A stretch of DNA of 57,298 nucleotides from Symbiobacteriaceae bacterium (GTDB lineage: Bacteria > Bacillota > Sulfobacillia > Symbiobacteriales > Symbiobacteriaceae), in NCBI GenBank assembly GCA_029239785.1, contig JARBUG010000040.1, positions 1 through 57,298 of the forward strand, written 5' to 3'. Within the stretch, counting starts at the first letter, position 1. The number at the start of each line of letters is the position of its first letter. Below are positions 16,594 to 23,719 of the stretch, one piece after another. Under the pieces are notes generated by a model, which saw only the letters and a program-made list of their open reading frames with translations, had not been told where the DNA came from and searched no databases. A program made the position numbers and the translations under genes.

Positions 16594-17892
16594 ATGTCAG
16601 TTAAGTGCCAGAACTGCGGTAATGTCCAGCCGAGCGGCAAGTTCTGTCCGTCGTGCGGCGGGCAGATGCTTCCACAGGGGCCGCAAATGCCACCAACCCC
16701 GGTCCCGCAGGCCGCAGCGGGAGCCATGCCGGCTCCCCCGCCGCAGCAGCCCGGGTATCCGCCGCAGGCGCCGGGCCAGTCTTACCCCACACCGCAGGGC
16801 TACCCCGGGCAGCCTCAGCCGCTCCAGGCCAAGGGTGGCAAGGGCTGGGTCCTTTGGGCCTCCATCGCCGGTGGCGTTGTGCTGCTGGCAGGCATCGCCG
16901 TGGCGGTGCTGCTCATGCGTGACAAGCCCGCTACGCCGCCTGCCGACCAGCCCAACGTCGTCAACACCGACCCCACCACGCCCAAGACCAATCCCGCGCC
17001 ATCCACGGCAGCGGGCAAGAGCATTGGCAGCCACCAGGTGAAGTTGGTCAACCAGGGCGACCTGGGCGTATTCCCGGAAATCATGGTCAGCGAGGGCCAG
17101 TACCTGGGCATCGCCGACAGCCAGACCGCCCGGTTCTACAAGTTTGATGCCAAGGGCAAGCTCAACCAGCTCACCAAGGTCGACCTCAAGCAAGACTACG
17201 GTGAAATGCGCTCCGTGGCCATCGGTAACCTCAACAACAACGGGGCCATGATCATGTTGGCCTTGTATGAGCAGAAGCTGCTGGTCATCGGCGAGGGTGG
17301 CGATTACCGGGAGATGGACGACCCCGGCGCCATGGGCATTCTGATGGGTGACTACGATGGCGACGGCAAAACCGAAACGATCTTCCTGAAAGAGCTTGGC
17401 GACGGCACCTATGGGTTCGAAGTCTGGCGGTATCCCGCAGACAGCTGGGCCTATAAGAAGGAAGGCCGGAAGGATGCCTGGCCGGCGCTGTTCCAGACGT
17501 CAATTAAGGCTGGCAAGAACAACCTGCTTTTCGGCTACGCCTTCGACGGCGACAAGTTCTTCCTCGACCTGTACAAGTGGGACGGCGTGGGCGGCCCGGC
17601 TTTGATCGGCAGCTTCCCGGCCGAGAACTCCGACGCGGCCCCGCCCGAATGGATCGCCTCCGGCCCCACGGCCCTGGGCCCGACCCTCGCCGTCTCCCGG
17701 GGTGGCGACAAGGCGACCATCGAGCTCCTCACCGTCGCCTCCGATGCGAAGAGCGCCAAGTCGCTGGGTATTTTCACGCCTGACGGCAAAGGCTCTCAGA
17801 CCGTGAACGTTGGCCAGTTCCTGGGCCAGGGCTCCCAGCTTCTGACCGTCGACGAGACGGGCAAGTACTTCCTCTACGACATCGCGAAGTAA
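16594..17892 (+). CDS. Zinc-ribbon membrane protein with extracytoplasmic beta-propeller-like domain
   Basis: The 432-aa protein begins with a zinc ribbon (CQNCGNVQPSGKFCPSCGG, residues 5-23). A Pro/Gln-rich linker follows (about 25-80), then one membrane helix (about 84-107), a Thr/Pro linker and an outside domain. The outside domain contains DYDGDGKTET, a calcium-binding loop typical of FG-GAP/VCBS repeats. The topology suggests a cytoplasmic zinc ribbon and a repeat domain outside. AAAAGGAGG precedes the ATG. The function is unknown. A shorter zinc-ribbon membrane protein lies at 27858. Confidence 0.75.
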   Translation: MSVKCQNCGNVQPSGKFCPSCGGQMLPQGPQMPPTPVPQAAAGAMPAPPPQQPGYPPQAPGQSYPTPQGYPGQPQPLQAKGGKGWVLWASIAGGVVLLAGIAVAVLLMRDKPATPPADQPNVVNTDPTTPKTNPAPSTAAGKSIGSHQVKLVNQGDLGVFPEIMVSEGQYLGIADSQTARFYKFDAKGKLNQLTKVDLKQDYGEMRSVAIGNLNNNGAMIMLALYEQKLLVIGEGGDYREMDDPGAMGILMGDYDGDGKTETIFLKELGDGTYGFEVWRYPADSWAYKKEGRKDAWPALFQTSIKAGKNNLLFGYAFDGDKFFLDLYKWDGVGGPALIGSFPAENSDAAPPEWIASGPTALGPTLAVSRGGDKATIELLTVASDAKSAKSLGIFTPDGKGSQTVNVGQFLGQGSQLLTVDETGKYFLYDIAK

Positions 17893-17900
17893 GCAAGACA

Positions 17901-17942
17901 AAAGGCCCGGGGAACCTGCCAACGCAGGCGCCCCGGGCCTTT
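17901..17942. terminator. Bidirectional terminator
   Basis: AAAGGCCCGGGG (17901-17912) pairs perfectly with CCCCGGGCCTTT (17931-17942), with an inner CCTGC/GCAGG stem. It lies between two convergent genes and serves the plus-strand zinc-ribbon gene and the minus-strand operon. Confidence 0.8.
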
Positions 17943-17956
17943 GCACGACCAGCATC

Positions 17957-18730
17957 TTACCGTGCAACCACCATCGTAACCGACTGATCGATGGGGTTGA
18001 AGCGGAGTTCACCGTTGATCGCCTCGATGACCCAGCGGACCGGCACATAAATCCGCCCGTCCCGCAGCATCGGGGCGCTGATGTCGGTCCGGCTCGCCTT
18101 GGCAAAGGCCATGGCGTTCTTGCCGACCTCCATCGTCATCTCCTGGCCCGACGGCAGCTTCAGAACGATGACCGGGAGGCCATCGACCTGCCGCAGGTCG
18201 GCGCCGGTGAGCGTCACGATGTCATCTACCGTGAGCATCACCCGGCCGTGATCGACCAGGGGCTTGCCCAGCAGGGCGACCGGCTTGTCGCCGGCGGCGG
18301 TCCGAATCATGGCACCAGTCGCATCCATGTGGAAGTGAACGAGCCGGCGGTCAGCTGCCACGCTCACGGCCGTGGCCTTCACCTCGGCGGAGTCCATGCC
18401 CAGGGCGCCGTCTTTGCGGACCGGGACCACCACGTAGTAGTAGGTCATGCCGGGAACGATCTCTTCGTCCAGCCAGGAGTCGCCCTGGACCGGGAAGTCG
18501 GTGAGGGGCCACCGTGCTTCGTCGCCCGCTGCTTCGCCCCGGCGGATGATGTAACCCAGGACGCCGGCAGGGCTGGGGTCGGTCCACTCGAGCTGAATGC
18601 CCAGGGGCTGGGCGGTTGCCGTAACGGTGGGGCCGGCGGCCAGGGCTGTGCCCCGGGCGGGGGCGCCCGAGAAGGCCAGGAATGCCAGGGCCAGGGCGAC
18701 GCCCAGCACGGAAACCATGAGCTTACGCAT
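17957..18730 (-). CDS. Secreted FnIII plus copper-amine-oxidase-N-type domain protein
   Basis: The 257-aa protein has a signal peptide (MRKLMVSVLGVALALAFLAF, then APARG). A fibronectin-III-like domain follows (about 33-125; QLEWTDPSPAGVLGYIIRRG, TYYYVVVPV). The C-terminus is a stalk domain of the copper amine oxidase N-terminal family (about 140-257; DGRIYVPVRWVIEAINGELRF), a cell-surface module common in Clostridia. GGAGGT precedes the ATG. It is the last gene of the cytochrome operon, separated from it by two copies of a 45-bp hairpin repeat. It may be a cell-wall partner of the cytochrome. Confidence 0.8.
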   Translation of the reverse strand: MRKLMVSVLGVALALAFLAFSGAPARGTALAAGPTVTATAQPLGIQLEWTDPSPAGVLGYIIRRGEAAGDEARWPLTDFPVQGDSWLDEEIVPGMTYYYVVVPVRKDGALGMDSAEVKATAVSVAADRRLVHFHMDATGAMIRTAAGDKPVALLGKPLVDHGRVMLTVDDIVTLTGADLRQVDGLPVIVLKLPSGQEMTMEVGKNAMAFAKASRTDISAPMLRDGRIYVPVRWVIEAINGELRFNPIDQSVTMVVAR

Positions 18731-18746
18731 GGTCAGACCTCCAGTC

Positions 18747-18863
18747 GTCTAGGCACCCTCAATGGGTGCCGTAACCCGTCAGGCGTGGGCCTGACCTTGA
18801 CCGGCCCATGCCGAGAGGGTCTAGGCACCCTCAATGGGTGCCGTAACCCGTCAGGCGTGGGCC
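18747..18863 (-). repeat. Two perfect 45-bp direct repeats, each with a hairpin, between cytochrome and surface-protein genes
   Basis: The copies are 18747-18791 and 18819-18863 and are identical over 45 bp (period 72). Each holds a 7-bp hairpin GGCACCC/GGGTGCC in the transcribed minus strand. They lie in the gap between the end of the cytochrome gene and the FnIII gene in the same direction. No T-tract follows either hairpin. RNA processing or stability control, or a riboswitch-like role, are possible. Confidence 0.85.
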
Positions 18864-18869
18864 GGAGGG

Positions 18870-20564
18870 TTAGCGATCGCGATGGCACTTGGAGCAGGAA
18901 GGCTGCACGACATCGTGACAGGTCGCACACGCTTCTTCGCCGGTCTTCTCGACCTCGCGGGCGTGGGAGACGAACCACATGTTCGGGTGCCACTGGCCAT
19001 CGGCGTTGTGGCAGGTCGAGCAGGCGTTATGCTGACCCGGCTGACCCTGCAGCGTGTGGCACGTGGCGCAGGACTCATCAACGGCGGTGGCGTGGCTGCC
19101 AACCCAGCCGGACTCATGCTCGTAGGAGTCGTGGCAGCCTGCGCAGTAGCCGGCGTTGGCGTGGGGCGCCGTGGGCTTGGCCACGTTCTTCGAGGAGTGG
19201 CAGGCATCGCACGTGGCCGGCGACTTCCGAGCATCCGCGCCGTGCGAGGAGAGGAAGCTGGCCGGGTGCGGCATGGGCGTCAGGTGGCAGTCCATGCAGT
19301 AGCTCGGCGAAGCGTAGTCCGCATTCGGGCTCACGGCGTTCCTGGGAGAATGGCAATTTGTGCATGAGGCCGGGTTTGCGTTGGCGAGGTCGCCGTGCTT
19401 GGACAGGAAGTTGGCCGGGTGCGGCATGGTCGTGCCGCCATGGCAGTCGGTGCAGAAGCGGGAGGAGGCATGATAGGCGGTCGGATTGGCCTTGTTACTG
19501 GACGAATGGCAGGTGGTGCAGGACGCCGGGTTGGCGTTCGCAGCGGCACCGTGCTGCGCCAGGAAATTGTCAGGGTGAGGCATGGTCGAGGCATGGCAGC
19601 TCGTGCAGCTCTGGGCGCCCCCCGAAGCGGCGGAGGCCTGCGAGCCTGCCGAATGGCAGGACTCGCAGGTGCCGGTGGGGGCCTTCATCGCGACTTGACC
19701 GTGGGTAGAAATGAACGAGACGGGATGGGGCATCTGCACGCCGCTGTGGCATGCAACGCAAGTGTCCTTCGAAGCGGACGGGAAGTTCGCGGGCTGGGCG
19801 ATCTGAGAATGGGTGCCAGCGCTCTCGTCGAGGTGGCAGGCGCCGCAGGCGCCGGTCTTGACGTTCTGACCATGGGTCTTGGTCCAGGTGGCAGTGTTCT
19901 TGTGGTCGGCGGGGGTCACACTGGCTACGTCGGTATGGCACGCGCCGCAGCTGGTGGAATCGATGACGGCGATCTTGACCTGCTTCTCAACGTGGCAGGT
20001 CATGCACTGTTCGTGCGCCTTGTCACGCAGGGCGGTGCCGGTCAGAACCGTGCCGTGGGCCGAATCGGTGTGGCATTCGGCGCAGGAGAGGCCGACCTTC
20101 TCGGTGTGCACAGCATGAGCGGCCTTGACCGTCATGGGCTTGCCCGGGGTACCCTTGGCCTTGGCGCCAGCGATGGGCGTCGGGACGACGTCCTTCATGA
20201 TCGAATCCATCTGATCGGCGTGGCACTCTTCGCAGCGGGCGTCCGGCGCCTTCAGGGGGAGCGTGTGGATCGACTTGGCCTGGGTCTTATCGGCCATCAC
20301 GTTGCCGCTCGCGTCAAGCTCATGCTTGACCCAGGCAGAATCGCTCTCTTCATGGCACTGCAGGCAGGCGACGCCGGAGTGGGGGCTCTTCTGCCAGGTT
20401 TCGGTCTCCTTCTCCATCGAATGGCAGGTACCGCAGTACAGCAACTTCTCGGGAATCGAAGGCGGCGCGCTCTGCGCCATCTGCCGTCCCATAAAGCCGA
20501 CTACGAAAACCATGACCAAAGCGGCGCCAAACACCGGGAGCAGGAGGTAGAGTCGCTTTTTCAT
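18870..20564 (-). CDS. Membrane-anchored 20-haem cytochrome c
   Basis: The 564-aa protein starts with one N-terminal hydrophobic anchor (MKKRLYLLLPVFGAALVMVF). Counting gives 20 CxxCH haem-binding motifs, from CGTCH near the N-terminus to CSKCH at the C-terminus. The middle is made of repeated units of type MPHPxxFLxxHG...ANPASCTxCHS, which suggests growth by internal duplication. The start ATG 20564 has GGAGGAACC upstream. It follows NrfD and Fe-S genes, so it should take electrons from the quinone pool and pass them out across the thick cell wall. The final acceptor (metal, partner cell, extracellular compound) is unknown. Confidence 0.93.
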   Translation of the reverse strand: MKKRLYLLLPVFGAALVMVFVVGFMGRQMAQSAPPSIPEKLLYCGTCHSMEKETETWQKSPHSGVACLQCHEESDSAWVKHELDASGNVMADKTQAKSIHTLPLKAPDARCEECHADQMDSIMKDVVPTPIAGAKAKGTPGKPMTVKAAHAVHTEKVGLSCAECHTDSAHGTVLTGTALRDKAHEQCMTCHVEKQVKIAVIDSTSCGACHTDVASVTPADHKNTATWTKTHGQNVKTGACGACHLDESAGTHSQIAQPANFPSASKDTCVACHSGVQMPHPVSFISTHGQVAMKAPTGTCESCHSAGSQASAASGGAQSCTSCHASTMPHPDNFLAQHGAAANANPASCTTCHSSSNKANPTAYHASSRFCTDCHGGTTMPHPANFLSKHGDLANANPASCTNCHSPRNAVSPNADYASPSYCMDCHLTPMPHPASFLSSHGADARKSPATCDACHSSKNVAKPTAPHANAGYCAGCHDSYEHESGWVGSHATAVDESCATCHTLQGQPGQHNACSTCHNADGQWHPNMWFVSHAREVEKTGEEACATCHDVVQPSCSKCHRDR

Positions 20565-20580
20565 ACTCGGTTCCTCCTTC

Positions 20581-21735
20581 CTAGTGGTGCTCATGCTCAG
20601 CGGGGTGGACGGGGAAGAAGCGGACGATGAAGTCGTACACGAGGATCATGATGGCGATGATGCCAACGCCCATGCCGATCTCCATCCAGTGCGGCGTGTA
20701 GTGGGTGCCCTCGGGCCGCTTCCAGCCGATCAGGCTGACGTTGAAGCGCATCAGGCTGGTGCCCACGAAGACGAACAGGGCGGCCCAGCGGAGGCCCTTG
20801 GCCGAGGTGCGGATCTTCGGTATCGCAAAGAGCACGAGCGGGATCACCGTGCCAATCACCAGATCAGTCCACCACAGCACCGAGTAGTGCCCGGAGGTGA
20901 AGAGCAGATTCAGTTCACCGGCGTAGGCCAGGTCGGCGAACTTGGCCACCAGGTAGAGGCCCAGGACCCAGGGAACGACCTTGGACAACCGGCTGAGGAT
21001 GTCCAGTTCGAAGGGCTGCTTGTAGTAGTGGCAGCGGAGCGTCTCAATCAGAATGAGGAACGAGATGCCGCCCGTAATGGCAGTGATGAAGAAGAAGGGC
21101 GGAATCAGCGCCGTATACCACAGCGGATGCACCTTGCCAACTTCGGCGAGCATCAGCGAGCCAAGGGAGGACTGGTGCAGGGTGGAGAGGAGAACGCCGA
21201 GGATCATCAGCGGCAGGGTGATCTTGTGCATCGCATGGACGGCCTTGTTCCAGCCAAACTTCTCGAACATCACCGGTATGAACTCAAAGATCAGCACGGT
21301 GGTGTAGACCATGACGCACATGCCGACTTCGAACAGCGGCGAGTGGATGTTCCAGTAAATGATCAGGTGCCAGATGCGTTCCGGGCGGCCGAGGTCAAAG
21401 AAGAGGAGGAGAATGAAGGAGATGTAGCACAGCAGGCCGGTCAGGACCGCCGGGCGCACCAGCTTGTGGAACTCCTCTTTGCCGAAGATGTAGATGGCGG
21501 CGCAGAGGGTGAAGGCGGCACCGCCCGAGAAGACGCCGGTCAGCTTTTCGCCGATCCAGAAGCCCCACGATACGGAGTTGCTCATGTTGCTGACGCCGCC
21601 CATGCCATACATGAGCCGCCAGACGATCGTGAAAACGCCCACAGCGGCCAGAACCCAGATGATCGCTCTGCCCACGCTAAAGCGGGGCTGTTGCTGCGTG
21701 GTAGCCACGGGATGGGAGTGAGAGATCGTAGCCAT
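20581..21735 (-). CDS. NrfD/HybB-family integral membrane quinol-interacting subunit
   Basis: The 384-aa protein is dominated by about ten hydrophobic helices, with the polar/charged family features of NrfD/PsrC/HybB proteins (LLFFDLGRPERIWHL, HSPLFEVGMCVMVY, TLHQSSLGSLMLAEVG). Such proteins exchange electrons with menaquinol, together with a four-cluster Fe-S subunit. Start MATISHSH at 21735 has AGGAGG upstream. It is 2 nt from the Fe-S gene stop and 16 nt from the cytochrome gene, so the three are one operon. Confidence 0.92.
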   Translation of the reverse strand: MATISHSHPVATTQQQPRFSVGRAIIWVLAAVGVFTIVWRLMYGMGGVSNMSNSVSWGFWIGEKLTGVFSGGAAFTLCAAIYIFGKEEFHKLVRPAVLTGLLCYISFILLLFFDLGRPERIWHLIIYWNIHSPLFEVGMCVMVYTTVLIFEFIPVMFEKFGWNKAVHAMHKITLPLMILGVLLSTLHQSSLGSLMLAEVGKVHPLWYTALIPPFFFITAITGGISFLILIETLRCHYYKQPFELDILSRLSKVVPWVLGLYLVAKFADLAYAGELNLLFTSGHYSVLWWTDLVIGTVIPLVLFAIPKIRTSAKGLRWAALFVFVGTSLMRFNVSLIGWKRPEGTHYTPHWMEIGMGVGIIAIMILVYDFIVRFFPVHPAEHEHH

Positions 21736-21737
21736 GG

Positions 21738-22634
21738 CTATTCCTCCTTCCCGTGGTGCGAATGAGATTTGCTCTCCGCCGCGCCGGCCATGCGGCGCTG
21801 ACGGAACTTGGTGATGGCGGTGACGCCCACGAGGACGCCGAGCCAGCTGGGAATGAACCATTCCATGCCCTTCATGACCGCTTCACTGACCAGTTGGGGC
21901 GGCTTGGTATCGGGCGAGGGGAAGCCCAGATCCTTAAATGGCACGTTGGAGAGTACGATGAAGGAGGTGCCTCCGGCTTCGTGCTCGCCGTACACGTGGT
22001 TCACGTAGCGGTCGGGGTTCTCCTGAATCCGCTTGTGGGCCTCGGCGAGCAGTTCGTTGCGTTCGCCGAAGATGACCGACTTGGCCGGGCAGGCCTCGAC
22101 GCAGGCGGGCTGCTTGCCTTCCTTCTGGCGGTCGGCGCAGAAGTCGCATTTACGGATGAGGGCTTTGTCCAGCACGCCGCTGTCCCAGTCGAAGGCGGGC
22201 ACGTTGAAGGGGCAGGCGTTCATGCAGAACCGGCAGCCGAAGCAGCGCTCATCCTTATAGATGACGGGGCCTTCGGGCGTCTTGACCATGGCGCCGACCG
22301 GGCAGACCGATTCGCAGGCCGGATCCTGGCAGTGCATGCACTGCTGGCGGCGGACTACCCAGGCCACCTTGGGACCTGCCGACTCGACAGGTTCACGGAA
22401 GGTGAGGAGGGCCTTTTCCGGCGGGAGTCCCTTGTTGGCCTGACAGGCCACTTCACACAAATGGCAGCCGGTGCACTTGGTCAGGTCATACAGCACGGCC
22501 GGCTGCGGGCCGGTGGGGGCCTCGCTCGAAGCGTGAGCCTTCTTTGCGGCGACCAGTCCGGCGACAGGGGCGAGCGCAAGTCCGGCACCCAGGCCTACGG
22601 CCCGTGTAACGAATTTGCGGCGTGAGATGCTCAT
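21738..22634 (-). CDS. Tat-exported four-cluster Fe-S subunit (HybA/NrfC-like)
   Basis: The 298-aa protein begins with a twin-arginine signal (SISRRKFVTRAVGLGAG). Four cysteine groups for [4Fe-4S] clusters follow: CTGCHLCEVAC, CMHCQDPACESVCP, CFGCRFCMNACP, and CDFC...CVEACP. A C-terminal membrane helix is present (WFIPSWLGVLVGVTAI), as in HybA. The start ATG 22634 has GGAGGT upstream. With NrfD it should form the electron-transfer module outside the membrane that feeds the 20-haem cytochrome. Confidence 0.93.
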   Translation of the reverse strand: MSISRRKFVTRAVGLGAGLALAPVAGLVAAKKAHASSEAPTGPQPAVLYDLTKCTGCHLCEVACQANKGLPPEKALLTFREPVESAGPKVAWVVRRQQCMHCQDPACESVCPVGAMVKTPEGPVIYKDERCFGCRFCMNACPFNVPAFDWDSGVLDKALIRKCDFCADRQKEGKQPACVEACPAKSVIFGERNELLAEAHKRIQENPDRYVNHVYGEHEAGGTSFIVLSNVPFKDLGFPSPDTKPPQLVSEAVMKGMEWFIPSWLGVLVGVTAITKFRQRRMAGAAESKSHSHHGKEE

Positions 22635-22752
22635 GGCAGTACCTCCGGTACTCACAGGGATTGTGTAGATACAGCAGAATGGTTGTCACTTTGGGGCTGA
22701 CGTGGCCTCCGAACAGTGTGGTCCTGTGCACCGCAAGGTGTCTGACGCCTCG

Positions 22753-22836
22753 CTAGGAAGAGGGTCTGTGAACGCCGTGTGTCAGAAGATCAACCAGAGC
22801 ACCGAGCATCATGGTGAGCAGTGTCAGTAGAAACAT
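22753..22836 (-). CDS. 27-aa hydrophobic peptide upstream of the respiratory genes
   Basis: An ATG at 22836 is preceded by a perfect AAGGAGGTG at good spacing. It opens a 27-codon frame whose product (MFLLTLLTMMLGALVDLLTH then GVHRPSS) could be a single membrane helix. It lies directly downstream of leader copy A and about 120 nt before the Fe-S gene. It may be a small membrane subunit or a leader peptide. No homologue is known to me, so only the ribosome site and context support it. Confidence 0.5.
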   Translation of the reverse strand: MFLLTLLTMMLGALVDLLTHGVHRPSS

Positions 22837-22870
22837 CAACGGCACCTCCTTGCCCGAGCAGAGTAGCAGC

Positions 22871-22956
22871 GCAAAATAAATAGGCATGCACGGGATGCGC
22901 ACATGCCTCCGGACTTAAAGCCTCAGGGCTGACGGGTTGCGTCCTTACCTCGGGGT
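22871..22956 (-). promoter_or_regulatory. Leader RNA element, copy A (three GAGG repeats plus terminator-like hairpin)
   Basis: Read on the minus strand, three 11-12-nt repeats (ACCCCGAGGTA at 22956, AGCCCTGAGGCT at 22930, AGTCCGGAGGCA at 22915) run into a hairpin based on GGCATG/CATGCC and then TATTTATTTT. The same arrangement recurs at 23231-23322. It lies between the first zinc-ribbon gene and the 27-aa frame. I cannot match it to a known riboswitch class. Confidence 0.65.
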
Positions 22957-22976
22957 CTGGCTATGAGGTTGTCGGA

Positions 22977-23207
22977 CTACCGGGTGGCCAGGGTCCGTTC
23001 CGGGGCCAGGGTCTGAATCTGCGAGACGGTGTGCACCCCAGTCAGAGCCGGGAACTGGAGCACTACATAGCGCTTGCAGTGCCGGCAGAGAATCACGGCT
23101 GCCGGACCCTGCACACCCTGGGGGGCATCCTCGACGATCTGGGGCACTTGGGGCACGTTCTCCACCTGGCAGACGATCTTGCCGCACCGACAACGGATGC
23201 TCTGCAT
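22977..23207 (-). CDS. Com-like zinc-ribbon protein, copy 1
   Basis: The 76-aa protein has two CxxC/CxC knuckles, RCRCGKIVCQ and ILCRHCKRYV, separated by a Pro/Val-rich linker. The pattern resembles the phage Mu Com zinc finger, an mRNA-binding translational activator. It has a close paralogue 160 bp upstream (23368-23580). GAGGAGG precedes the ATG at 23207. It is preceded and followed by copies of the GAGG leader element, so it may bind RNA. That is inference from family and context. Confidence 0.75.
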   Translation of the reverse strand: MQSIRCRCGKIVCQVENVPQVPQIVEDAPQGVQGPAAVILCRHCKRYVVLQFPALTGVHTVSQIQTLAPERTLATR

Positions 23208-23230
23208 GCGGGCGACAGCCTCCTCACGAG

Positions 23231-23322
23231 CAAAATAAAGGGCATGCACAACCAAAACAGGTGTGCATGCCTCTGGACTGTAAATGCCTCTGGGCTGACT
23301 AAGTGTCTTATACCTCTGGGGT
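23231..23322 (-). promoter_or_regulatory. Leader RNA element, copy B (three CCAGAGG repeats plus terminator-like hairpin)
   Basis: On the minus strand: ACCCCAGAGGTA (from 23322), AGCCCAGAGGCA (from 23296), AGTCCAGAGGCA (from 23279). The last runs into a GGCATGCAC/GTGCATGCC stem and a CTTTATTTT tract. Repeat starts are 26 and 17 nt apart; in copy A they are 26 and 15. It directly precedes the ribosome site of zinc-ribbon copy 1. Confidence 0.7.
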
Positions 23323-23367
23323 CAATGTGAAATTGTTCACGAACCTATCGGAATAAAAAGCCCCTTG

Positions 23368-23580
23368 CTAGGGAGCCTCCGTGGGAACAGCAGTTGCATA
23401 GGCCACGCCGGTTACTGATGGAACCTGGAGCACCACATACCGCTTGCAGTGGCGGCACAGAATCACCGCTGAGGGGCCGGTGGAACCGCCTGCTTGTGGT
23501 GCGGCAACAACCCTGGGCGTGCCCGGCGTGTTCAGGACTTGGCAAACGATCTTGCCACACTGGCAGCGAATATCTTGCAT
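23368..23580 (-). CDS. Com-like zinc-ribbon protein, copy 2
   Basis: The 70-aa protein has the same MQ-IRCxCGKIVCQ start and ILCRHCKRYVVLQVP core as copy 1, with a different linker. It is the first gene of the minus-strand operon, divergent from the SARP-type regulator. AGGGGG lies about 8 nt before ATG 23580. The two copies probably arose by tandem duplication together with the leader. Confidence 0.75.
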   Translation of the reverse strand: MQDIRCQCGKIVCQVLNTPGTPRVVAAPQAGGSTGPSAVILCRHCKRYVVLQVPSVTGVAYATAVPTEAP

Positions 23581-23627
23581 AGGCGAGCCCCCTATCACCA
23601 CCCAAAGTATAGCCTTATCTTCTTCTC

Positions 23628-23690
23628 AGGTTCTTTCTAGATTCGACCGAGAACCTTACGTTTTTCTAAGGCTCAGCAAATAGGTTCTTT
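23628..23690. promoter_or_regulatory. Repeated AGGTTCT boxes in the divergent regulator/operon promoter region
   Basis: AGGTTCTTT occurs at 23628 and 23682, and an inverted AGAACCT at 23650-23656 forms a palindrome with the first. They lie in the about 140-bp space between the zinc-ribbon gene and the regulator gene. They differ from the GTAACT repeats of the three downstream promoters. Confidence 0.45.
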
Positions 23691-23719
23691 GGTACTACTC
23701 AGAAGGAAATGGTGGTTCG

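Noticed and set aside
18747-18863. Tandem cyclic-di-GMP (GEMM) riboswitches upstream of the surface-protein gene
   Set aside because: The GEMM conserved core (GGCAAACC, GACGCAAAGC) is absent; only simple hairpins repeat.
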